Source: CAZJUP01 sp964549275 (GTDB lineage: Bacteria; Fidelibacterota; Marinisomatia; Marinisomatales; TCS55). From it: a stretch of 64,000 nt of DNA. This document shows positions 9,873 through 17,547 of the stretch, piece by piece (the stretch's first letter is position 1; the number at the start of each line of letters is the position of its first letter). A program made the position numbers and the translations under genes. The stretch covers positions 4,234-68,233 of the forward strand of contig CAZJUP010000012.1 of NCBI GenBank assembly GCA_964549275.1. Direction: 5' to 3'. Under the pieces are notes generated by a model. The model was not told the DNA's origin, did no database searches, and worked only from the letters and a program-made list of their open reading frames with translations.

Positions 9873-10822
9873 TTTGTATTCTTTTTTCCTCCATGCGGGT
9901 GAGCTTGTTCATAAACTTTTTTCAGTTTTTCCGGTTGGACATGGGTATACACTTGCGTGGAGGATAAACTGCTGTGTCCCAATAAATCTTTCACCGCACG
10001 TAAATCGGCTCCCCTGTCCATTAGATGCGTTGCGAATGAATGCCTGAGAATATGCGGTCCCAATCGATTTCCTTCGGATACCTGCTGGATATGCAACCGA
10101 ATACGTCGCTGAACGGTACTCGCAGACAACCGTTCTCCCCTCGTATTTACAAATAAAGGTTCCTCTTTTCGCAGCTTTTTGTTTGAAAGTCCGTAACTTT
10201 TCAAGTATTCCTCTATAGAAAATTTCGATCGATTTCCAAAGGGGATCAACCTTTCTTTATCCCCTTTACCTTTAACTCGAACAATTTGTTTATTCATTTG
10301 AACATCAGAAATATTTAAACCCACCAATTCTCCAAGGCGCATACCCGTACTGTAAAATAATTCTAGAATTGCCCGGTCTCTCATCCCTTTTTTAGTGGAA
10401 TTGTCTGGTGAGTTCATCAAGTCATCCATGAGTTTCTGGTCGATAAAATTAGGTAGTTTTTTCTGAATTTTTGGTGTTTTAACTAAATTGGCTGGATTGT
10501 TTTTTAGGATTTCTGCTTTAACGAGGTACTTAAAAAAGGATTTAATAGATGCCAGCCGGCGTGCTACTGTTCGGCTGGTATAGGAGAAAGTTTTACTCCC
10601 CTTCTCATATTGTTTTTCGAATTCGCTACCTAAAAAATGCCGGATTGATGTTTTATCTACAGTGGTCCAATCCTTGAGAGTTTCCCCGTAGTACGATTCA
10701 ATAAAACTGAAAAATTTTGTTAAATCGGCTTCATAGGCTTTCAATGTATGTTGTGAATACCCTCGCTCCTTTTCCAGGTATTCCACAAAAGAATCCAGAT
10801 AAAATTTAAGATTAGGCATCAC
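9869..10822 (-). CDS. xerC: Tyrosine recombinase XerC/XerD
   Basis: A 317-residue site-specific recombinase that resolves chromosome dimers. The N-terminal SAM-like DNA-binding domain (about 1-105) precedes the catalytic domain with the full active set: Arg162 (STGMRLGEL), Lys in the KGKGDKE hairpin (184-190), His257 and Arg260 (HILRH), His283 (LLGHSS) and the nucleophile Tyr292 (QVYTH). It overlaps rluD upstream by 11 bases and pckA downstream by 4. XerC and XerD cannot be separated without alignment; the name is given because xerC is the copy usually near hpf. Nothing suggests a phage integrase. Confidence 0.9.
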   Translation of the reverse strand: MMPNLKFYLDSFVEYLEKERGYSQHTLKAYEADLTKFFSFIESYYGETLKDWTTVDKTSIRHFLGSEFEKQYEKGSKTFSYTSRTVARRLASIKSFFKYLVKAEILKNNPANLVKTPKIQKKLPNFIDQKLMDDLMNSPDNSTKKGMRDRAILELFYSTGMRLGELVGLNISDVQMNKQIVRVKGKGDKERLIPFGNRSKFSIEEYLKSYGLSNKKLRKEEPLFVNTRGERLSASTVQRRIRLHIQQVSEGNRLGPHILRHSFATHLMDRGADLRAVKDLLGHSSLSSTQVYTHVQPEKLKKVYEQAHPHGGKKNTK

Positions 10823-11780
10823 TAGAGTTGATAGCCTTAATCAGAGATAAAAATTCATCAGGCAAAGGAGCATCCAATGTTATAGCTTTACCACTGGCAG
10901 GATGTTGAAATTGAATTTGTTTCGCATGAAGGGCATGACGCCCGATCATTTGATACAATTGTTTTAAATTCCGGCTCACTTCAGGAATAAACCCCTTTGT
11001 CCGGGCGAGGCCGCCACTATATTTTTCATCGGCAAAAATAGGATGATTCATCCCCGATGCATGGACTCGAATTTGATGGGTGCGCCCTGTCTTCGGGTAA
11101 AATTCCATGTGACTCAAATGTTGGTCCTGGTGAATAACTTTATACTGGGTAATGGCCTCTCTGCCCCCACTGTTTATGATATACATTCGCGGGTCGCTTC
11201 TTTTTCGTTGAATGGGCTCGTTAATGATGCCTGCCGACTCTGACCAAGTTCCCCAGGTAATTCCCTCATATGTTTTTTTAACGGTTCTTTTTTCGAACTG
11301 TTCCGCAATTTTGCTATGGGCCAAGTTTGTTTTTGCGATTAATATAATACCCGACGTTTCCTTATCTAGCCTGTGGATAATTCCCGGACGGCTCGCGCCA
11401 TTGATATCTGAAAGGGAATTAAAATGATACGCTAAACCATTAACCAGAGTACCATCCGGATTCCCAGCTCCCGGATGTACAATTAATCCGGCAGGTTTAT
11501 TGACAGCAACAATACAATCGTCTTCATATACAATATCTAATGTTATGGGCTGGGGTTTCGGGAGAGAGGAAATTTCTTCCGGCTCAGGTAAAGAATACAG
11601 TATTGTTTCTTGTCCTGTTAAAATTGTACTGGGTTTGGACACGTTTCCGTTCACCAAAACCTGTCCGGAAAGAATCATTTCCTTAATTTGTGTTCTGGAA
11701 AGTGAGGAGAGTTTATTCGTAAGATATTTATCAAGACGGAAAGTTTTACCCTCCGATGCCAACAGTTTAACTTCCCTCAA
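10812..11780 (-). CDS. rluD: 23S rRNA pseudouridine synthase, RluD family
   Basis: A 322-residue RluA/RluD-type enzyme that isomerises uridines in large-subunit rRNA. Residues about 14-60 form an S4 RNA-binding domain (RLDKYL, SRTQIKEMILSGQVLVNG). The catalytic domain has VNKPAGLIVHPG near 93-104 and the signature HRLDKETSG at 136-144 with catalytic Asp139. Overlaps lspA upstream by 4 bases and the Xer gene downstream by 11. The lspA-rluD order is common in bacteria, which supports the call; the exact target uridines cannot be read from sequence. Confidence 0.93.
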   Translation of the reverse strand: MREVKLLASEGKTFRLDKYLTNKLSSLSRTQIKEMILSGQVLVNGNVSKPSTILTGQETILYSLPEPEEISSLPKPQPITLDIVYEDDCIVAVNKPAGLIVHPGAGNPDGTLVNGLAYHFNSLSDINGASRPGIIHRLDKETSGIILIAKTNLAHSKIAEQFEKRTVKKTYEGITWGTWSESAGIINEPIQRKRSDPRMYIINSGGREAITQYKVIHQDQHLSHMEFYPKTGRTHQIRVHASGMNHPIFADEKYSGGLARTKGFIPEVSRNLKQLYQMIGRHALHAKQIQFQHPASGKAITLDAPLPDEFLSLIKAINSSDA

Positions 11781-12247
11781 TGAGCAGTGATTATTTTCTT
11801 TTTCTCTAGAAAAAATGAGTCAAATAATATAAGGGCCATTCCTACTGTAACGCAGGAATCGGCAATATTAAAAACATACCAATGGTGGCCGGCCAGCATA
11901 AAATCTAAAAAATCTACTACCTCTCCAAAAAGTACCCGGTCGATGAGGTTTCCAATTGCTCCAGATAAAATGAGGGCAACCCCTGACCGCAGAACAATTC
12001 CTTGATCTTGAATTTTCCATAAATACCAAAATAAAAAGACGGTAAAAATCAGAGAAACAGCCGAAAAAATGTAAATACCTCCCGGGAAATTAATCCCAAA
12101 GGCCATACCATCGTTTGTCACATACGTAAAATGAAAAAAATCATGAATGACCGGAATTGACTGATACAGATTCATCGATTCACGGACCATTACTTTGGTC
12201 AACTGATCGATAGTCACCATGATTCCGGTGATGCCCAGTATTTTCAT
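11777..12247 (-). CDS. lspA: Signal peptidase II (prolipoprotein signal peptidase)
   Basis: A 156-residue inner-membrane aspartyl protease with four predicted membrane segments that cuts the signal peptide from diacylglyceryl-modified prolipoproteins. Family motifs: DQLTK near residue 14, NDGMAFG at 45-51, GNLIDR at 99-104 followed by VVDF, and FNIADS near 126-131. The catalytic dyad is expected to be Asp112 and Asp130, with the usual spacing of 18. The window encodes several lipoproteins with LspA-type lipoboxes. Overlaps the DksA-like gene upstream and rluD downstream by 4 bases each. Confidence 0.96.
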   Translation of the reverse strand: MKILGITGIMVTIDQLTKVMVRESMNLYQSIPVIHDFFHFTYVTNDGMAFGINFPGGIYIFSAVSLIFTVFLFWYLWKIQDQGIVLRSGVALILSGAIGNLIDRVLFGEVVDFLDFMLAGHHWYVFNIADSCVTVGMALILFDSFFLEKKKIITAH

Positions 12248-12633
12248 GAAAGACCGAGTTTTTCTTTTTCCTTACACCCTACACATTTTGTGGCATTGGG
12301 AACTTCCATCATTCTTTCTTCCGGTATGAGTTCTTCGCAAACTTTACAGATTCCAAATTCTCCCGTATCAATTCTCTCCAACGCAATTTCAAGATTTTTA
12401 AAATAATCACTTTCCCTATTCATCAGTAAAAATTTCTTTTCCTGCTCATGGGAGTCGGTTCCTGCGTCAGCCATATGAAGACTGTAAATAGAATCGGGAG
12501 TCACACCGCCTTGTTTGTTTGATGCGCTGTTTAATCCTTCTTTCATTGTATCAACTTCGTCAGAAATGCGTTCCATTTTTTTTTGTATTGATTTTCTGAA
12601 TTGGTTCAATTTTGCTTTTGAATACTTTGCCAC
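12244..12633 (-). CDS. DksA/TraR family zinc-finger protein
   Basis: A 129-residue protein: an N-terminal helical hairpin (about 1-90), then a four-cysteine zinc site (Cys96, Cys99, Cys117, Cys120) and a short helical tail. DksA-type proteins enter the RNA polymerase secondary channel and modulate transcription, often with ppGpp. In the FCB group the short form next to lspA and ileS is common and its role is less studied than E. coli DksA. The acidic tip residues of DksA are not clearly recognisable here, so function as a ppGpp partner is not assured. ileS ends 11 bases upstream and lspA overlaps by 4 bases. Confidence 0.88.
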   Translation of the reverse strand: MAKYSKAKLNQFRKSIQKKMERISDEVDTMKEGLNSASNKQGGVTPDSIYSLHMADAGTDSHEQEKKFLLMNRESDYFKNLEIALERIDTGEFGICKVCEELIPEERMMEVPNATKCVGCKEKEKLGLS

Positions 12634-12644
12634 AATAATTCCTT

Positions 12645-15600
12645 TCAGTTTTTAATCCGCTCGATCCCGAATACTATTTCCTGATCACGAACCCTAAATT
12701 TTGACTCATACTCCCCTGGTTCAGAGTCTCGATTAATACTTATCGCCAAGGTTTCATTTTTAAACATGTCTTCGAAAGCCAAAATGGCCTCACCGACTTC
12801 TCCCTCGGGAATTCCGTAAATATTTATACGATCTTCGACGGCGAAATTAGCATTTTTTCGCATGATTTGCACCTGTCGAATTACATCCCTTACGATACCT
12901 TCTTGAAGTAATATTTCTGTTAGTTCCGTTGTAAGCCCCACGGTTATTCTATCATCACCGGAAGCTGTATATCCTTCCACCGATTGAGGCTCTACCAAAA
13001 TATCCTCACGAATAAGAAGAACCGATTCACCTTCAAGCTTTAGGGAAAATCCTTTTTGAGCTTTTATTGCATTTAAAACAGCAATCCCACCCTCTCCATC
13101 AAAAGCCTTTCGAATAGCAGGGAGATATCTACCGTATTTTTGTCCCAAAACCGGAAGATTCGGCTTTACTGTAACCGTCATCAGGGTTTCTGAAGACTCT
13201 GTCCTCTCCAGGGATTTCACATTCAATTCATCCATGATGACATCCCGGTAATTCAGTAGAAATTCCGCCACTTTATCCTCTTTCACAGCAAAAACTAATT
13301 TCTTTAAAGGTTGTCGAATTTTCAAATTGCCTTTATTCCTTGCAGAGCGTCCCATTTCAACCAATTTTCTTAGAGAATCTACTTTCTCCATTAATGCAGG
13401 GTCTATGCGAGATTCCTCAAAATTTGGATAATCGCATAAATGGATACTTTCCGGTGCAGTTACATCAGTATTACGGACAAGATTTTGGTACATCTCTTCA
13501 GTTACGAATGGAATAATCGGGGCTAATACTTTCAAACTAGTGACCAGCACACAATATAAAGTATCGTAAGCAGCTTGTTTATCTCCATCATCTTCAGTTT
13601 TCCAGAATCGGCGTCGATTGCGGCGAATATACCAATTGGACAAGTCTTCCAGAAAAATTTCAAATCTTTTCATTAACTGATCAGATCGAAATCCCTCAAG
13701 GGCTTCTCGACTTTCTTTTACAAAAAGGTGGAGTTTGGATAATATCCATCTATCCATTATAGTCAGGTTTGATTCGTCAAATCCGCCATCAGTCGGGGTA
13801 AATCCGTCCACAGCAGCGTAAGTGGCAAAAAAGGAATAGGAGTTCCAATACTGAATCAGTTTTTTCCGAATTTCATTTCCATGCGAATATCCGAATAACA
13901 GATTATGTTCCGGATTTTGAACGGCATACATCCACCGCATAACATCAACACCCATTTCTTCTGCAGCATCATCAAACCAGATGGCGTTCCCCCAAGACTT
14001 ATGCATATCCCGGCCTGTTTCATCTTTAACCAGTGCATGGCCTAACAGTGTTTTAAAAGGCGCTTTCTCTTCCAAGAGCGCTGACATGGCCAATAAGGAA
14101 TAAAACCAATTCCTGAACTGTCCCGGAAATGATTCGGTTACAAAATCACCGGGGAACCAGGACTTCCAATAATTTTTATCAGCGCGATATTTAAGCGTTG
14201 AAAAGGGAACAATCCCTGCATCCAGCCAAGGATTACCCACATCAAGAATCCGTGTCCCAATGAGTCCGGACTCAGGATGTTTGATCTTTACCTTATCAAT
14301 CCAGGGGCGATGGGGGCTATGACCTTCAAACTCCTCCCATCCTTCAACAGCCAATTCTTTTAATTCCTGCTCGGAACCCACCACAAAAAAAGTTCCATCT
14401 TCAAATGTCCAAATCGGAAGAGCGAGACCCCAGAACCGTTTTTTAGAAATCATCCAATCGCCCATATTATCCAGCCATTCGTTTTCCCTGTCTTTACCCC
14501 ATTCGGGAATCCACTGTATATCGTCTACGATTTTTTTGATTTTCCCTCTCCAATCCATATTGATATACCATTCATCCACCAACCGAAAGACTAATTCATC
14601 TCCGGAACGCCAGCAATGGGGATATATATGAGGATATTTTTCCACATGGATAAGGATTCCCCGTTTTTTCAAGTCATCAATTATAGCCTGAGTGGTTTCT
14701 TTATCTGTGGCCGTTTTCCCAGTCAGCCATCCGAATTTTTCCAGGAATTTAGACTCTTCATCCAAAGGGGCAATATCGACCAGGGAGAGTTTTTTCCCTA
14801 TCTGATGGTCGATATCTCCACAACCCGGTGCCATATGGACGATACCGGTTCCTTCACCTCCCACGACAATATCATTCCCGATAGAATCTTTACCGGGGTC
14901 GATAACCCGATGCTGGTTAACGGCAGCGAAACCGGCTTCTTTTAATTCATCATGGGTTAATGGAAATCCTCCCGGCTCGTTTTGGGCTTCAAAATCATCA
15001 AATGGTCCTTCATATTCCCACCCCACCATATCAGACCCCAAGAGAGTATCAAGGACTTCGTATCCTCCGCGTTCTTTAAAAATCTGCTCAATGGTTTTCA
15101 GTTTAGGAACACCCTCAACCCATTGTTTTTTGTCCTGAAATTGTTTTTCTAACCGAGGGTATTTAAGGTTATCCTTGGCAAAGTAGAAAATTTCACCGTC
15201 CGTCGTTTTTACTTTTATATACTCCAAATTTCCGTTTACAGCAGCGGCAACGTTTGACGATAATGTCCAGGGTGTAGTGGTCCATACAAGCAGGTTTTCC
15301 TTCTCCCTGTTTTTCAGAGGGAATTTGACAAATATCGCTTCGTGAGCAACCAGTTTTCGGCCTTCAACAATTTCCATCTGGCTGTAGGAGGTTCCGGACC
15401 GACCGCTCCAGGGAACTGAGTCAGTTCCTCGGTAAATTTTTCCGTTTTCAAACAGTTTTTTTAGAAAAGCCCAAATCGTATAATTATTTTCATCCGACAT
15501 TGTAAAATAGGAATTTCCCCAATCCATCCAATATCCAAGCCTTTTGGATTGTTCAGTTTGAATACTGGAATATTTTTTAACTCTCTCTTTACAGAGATTA

Positions 15601-15950
15601 ACAAATTTTTCAATACCGTATTCTTCAACATCCCGTTTGGATTTAAATCCCAATTCTTTTTCAACTTCTACCTCCACCCATAATCCCTGGCAATCAAAAC
15701 CGTTTTGATAGCGCAATTCATGGCCATCCATGGCTTTAAACCGATTATAAATATCTTTAAGCGTTCGGCCCCAGGCATGGTGCACGCCCATGGGATTATT
15801 CGCGGTAATAGGTCCATCAATAAACGACCAGCGTGGCTTACCATTATTGGCTTTTACACGCTTTTGAAAAATGCTGTTTTTCTCCCAAAATTCCAGCGTT
15901 TTATGTTCTATGGATATAAAATCGGCTTGGGGATTTACTTTTTCTATCAT
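12645..15950 (-). CDS. ileS: Isoleucyl-tRNA synthetase with divergent HIGH and KMSKS motifs
   Basis: A 1101-residue class I synthetase that charges tRNA-Ile. The general layout is intact: Rossmann core, CP1 editing domain (about 180-400, with LLVWTTTPWTLSSN and EGTGIVHMAPGCG), class-specific WYINMDW and DMGDWMISKKRFWG-like elements (here DNMGDW), and an anticodon-binding domain ending with a C-terminal extension. The HIGH motif is replaced by HHAW (PMGVHHAWGR, near 52-61) and KMSKS by DMHKS (RDMHKSWGN). This combination belongs, as far as I recall, to a known divergent IleRS branch in several phyla, so the gene is taken as functional. It heads the ileS-dksA-lspA-rluD run; no clear ribosome binding site precedes its ATG. 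Confidence 0.95.
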   Translation of the reverse strand: MIEKVNPQADFISIEHKTLEFWEKNSIFQKRVKANNGKPRWSFIDGPITANNPMGVHHAWGRTLKDIYNRFKAMDGHELRYQNGFDCQGLWVEVEVEKELGFKSKRDVEEYGIEKFVNLCKERVKKYSSIQTEQSKRLGYWMDWGNSYFTMSDENNYTIWAFLKKLFENGKIYRGTDSVPWSGRSGTSYSQMEIVEGRKLVAHEAIFVKFPLKNREKENLLVWTTTPWTLSSNVAAAVNGNLEYIKVKTTDGEIFYFAKDNLKYPRLEKQFQDKKQWVEGVPKLKTIEQIFKERGGYEVLDTLLGSDMVGWEYEGPFDDFEAQNEPGGFPLTHDELKEAGFAAVNQHRVIDPGKDSIGNDIVVGGEGTGIVHMAPGCGDIDHQIGKKLSLVDIAPLDEESKFLEKFGWLTGKTATDKETTQAIIDDLKKRGILIHVEKYPHIYPHCWRSGDELVFRLVDEWYINMDWRGKIKKIVDDIQWIPEWGKDRENEWLDNMGDWMISKKRFWGLALPIWTFEDGTFFVVGSEQELKELAVEGWEEFEGHSPHRPWIDKVKIKHPESGLIGTRILDVGNPWLDAGIVPFSTLKYRADKNYWKSWFPGDFVTESFPGQFRNWFYSLLAMSALLEEKAPFKTLLGHALVKDETGRDMHKSWGNAIWFDDAAEEMGVDVMRWMYAVQNPEHNLLFGYSHGNEIRKKLIQYWNSYSFFATYAAVDGFTPTDGGFDESNLTIMDRWILSKLHLFVKESREALEGFRSDQLMKRFEIFLEDLSNWYIRRNRRRFWKTEDDGDKQAAYDTLYCVLVTSLKVLAPIIPFVTEEMYQNLVRNTDVTAPESIHLCDYPNFEESRIDPALMEKVDSLRKLVEMGRSARNKGNLKIRQPLKKLVFAVKEDKVAEFLLNYRDVIMDELNVKSLERTESSETLMTVTVKPNLPVLGQKYGRYLPAIRKAFDGEGGIAVLNAIKAQKGFSLKLEGESVLLIREDILVEPQSVEGYTASGDDRITVGLTTELTEILLQEGIVRDVIRQVQIMRKNANFAVEDRINIYGIPEGEVGEAILAFEDMFKNETLAISINRDSEPGEYESKFRVRDQEIVFGIERIKN

Positions 15951-16031
15951 GGGTTAATGGAAGTTTTCATATCAGAATAATGGGTTGGAAATTACCGTTT
16001 CATCCTCGTCGAACAAAGTGGAATAGATAAT

Positions 16032-16060
16032 AAAAAGGGCAATGAATTCATTGCCCTTTT
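16032..16060 (-). terminator. Rho-independent terminator after degP
   Basis: Perfect 12-bp inverted repeat AAAAGGGCAATG / CATTGCCCTTTT around an AATT loop, 24 bases beyond the degP stop on the minus strand. It separates the envelope protease cluster from ileS. Read on either strand it ends in T, so it could work in both directions. Confidence 0.88.
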
Positions 16061-16083
16061 AGACTTATATATTTTTTCTATAG

Positions 16084-17487
16084 CTAATCGTTCAACTCAA
16101 GGGTCAAATACCTGGCTGTATTATTTCTTTTAAGGTGAAGCAACACCACATCATCTTTCCGAGCTTTTTTAATCAGAGTATTGAATTCCCGCGCATTTTC
16201 TACTTTTACCGTACCCACCCGAGTTACAATATCTCCGGGCCGAATTCCTTTTCTGGCTGCATCACTACTTGGAGACACTTCCGTAACAATGACCCCTTCA
16301 GAAGTATCTTCTATATCAAATTCCTGAATCAGGTTTTTGGTTATATTTTTTACAACAAAGCCTACACCTCTTGAATCCTCATCTGATTTTTCTGAAGCAA
16401 GTCTCACCTCGTCACCTGGCATTTCTTCAAGACGTACACGGATTACTTTTTCTTTCTTGTCCCGAATAACTGTGATATCATATTTTCGATTTGGTTTGGA
16501 TGAAGACACGGTGTTTCGGAGATGGTCCACACTCTTAATTTTCTTTTTATCGAAGGCAATAATCACGTCCCCAGTTTTTAACCCAGCTTTTTTCCCCGGT
16601 CCATTTTTTACCACATCTGCCACTAATGCACCATCTCTGGTTTTTAGTCCTAAGGCTTTGGCATACTGGTCATCGATGGCCTGGATTTGAACGCCAATCC
16701 AGGAACGGATCACCCGTCCATGGGCAATCAAATCATCCATCACTTTTTTCACCATATTGGATGGGATGGCAAATCCAACCCCTTTGTTAGACCGGTCAAA
16801 TCCTCCCGTATAAATAGCCGTATTAATTCCGATTAATTCTCCTGCCACGTTCAATAGGGCTCCTCCACTATTTCCGGGATTTATGGCTGCATCTGTCTGA
16901 ATGAAGTCTTCGTAAAATTCATTATTTCCAATAATATTCCCTCGGCCTTTCGCACTTACGATTCCCGTAGTGACCGTATGACTTAAATTTGCAGAAAAAG
17001 GGCTGCCCACTGCGATAACCCATTCTCCAACACGGAGATTATCCGAATTGCCCAACTTCAAGTCGGTCAAGTTTTCCGCATCAATGCGGAGCACAGCCAA
17101 GTCAGACTTTGGATCACGTCCTACAATTTCCGCTTCATACTCTCGCTTGTCAAAAAGTCGAATGGTAATATCATCCATATTTTCAACGACATGGTTGTTT
17201 GTAAGGATATACCCTTTCCCGGCATCAACAATGACACCGGAGCCTAATGCGTTAGATTTATATTCCCTCTGAGGCATTCTGGGATTAAAGAATCTGAACA
17301 TGTCATTATCAAAGGGAATGTTTGGATGCACTTGATCTAATTTTACATTTTTAATGGTCAAAATGGTTACAACAGCCGGATTGGCTTTTTCTGCAACATC
17401 CGCGAATTGACTGCTGAATTGCTTTAAAATACTGCTTTGGGCCATGAGTCCCGAAACTATAAATATGAATAGTACTGTTTTCTTCAT
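16084..17487 (-). CDS. degP: Periplasmic serine protease DegP/HtrA
   Basis: A 467-residue protease/chaperone of the envelope stress response. A signal peptide covers about residues 1-17. The trypsin-like domain holds the triad His99 (TNNHV), Asp129 (KSDLAVL) and Ser207 (NPGNSGGAL). Two PDZ domains follow, about 255-345 and 370-465, the second ending with the carboxylate-binding type pattern GIRPGDIVTRVG. Two PDZ domains match DegP/DegQ rather than DegS. It sits downstream of the M1 peptidase gene, 60 bases away, and is followed by a strong terminator. No sigma-E type promoter was identified. Confidence 0.95.
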   Translation of the reverse strand: MKKTVLFIFIVSGLMAQSSILKQFSSQFADVAEKANPAVVTILTIKNVKLDQVHPNIPFDNDMFRFFNPRMPQREYKSNALGSGVIVDAGKGYILTNNHVVENMDDITIRLFDKREYEAEIVGRDPKSDLAVLRIDAENLTDLKLGNSDNLRVGEWVIAVGSPFSANLSHTVTTGIVSAKGRGNIIGNNEFYEDFIQTDAAINPGNSGGALLNVAGELIGINTAIYTGGFDRSNKGVGFAIPSNMVKKVMDDLIAHGRVIRSWIGVQIQAIDDQYAKALGLKTRDGALVADVVKNGPGKKAGLKTGDVIIAFDKKKIKSVDHLRNTVSSSKPNRKYDITVIRDKKEKVIRVRLEEMPGDEVRLASEKSDEDSRGVGFVVKNITKNLIQEFDIEDTSEGVIVTEVSPSSDAARKGIRPGDIVTRVGTVKVENAREFNTLIKKARKDDVVLLHLKRNNTARYLTLELND

Positions 17488-17547
17488 AAAAAATATTCCT
17501 AAATTTTTATTTCTTCAATGCAAGGGGATAAAAATAGTTCCTCTGTC

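Noticed and set aside
9610..10047. 145-residue plus-strand ORF across the pckA/xer junction
   Set aside because: Both minus-strand genes are certain and overlap exactly at this junction; the antisense frame shows no domain.
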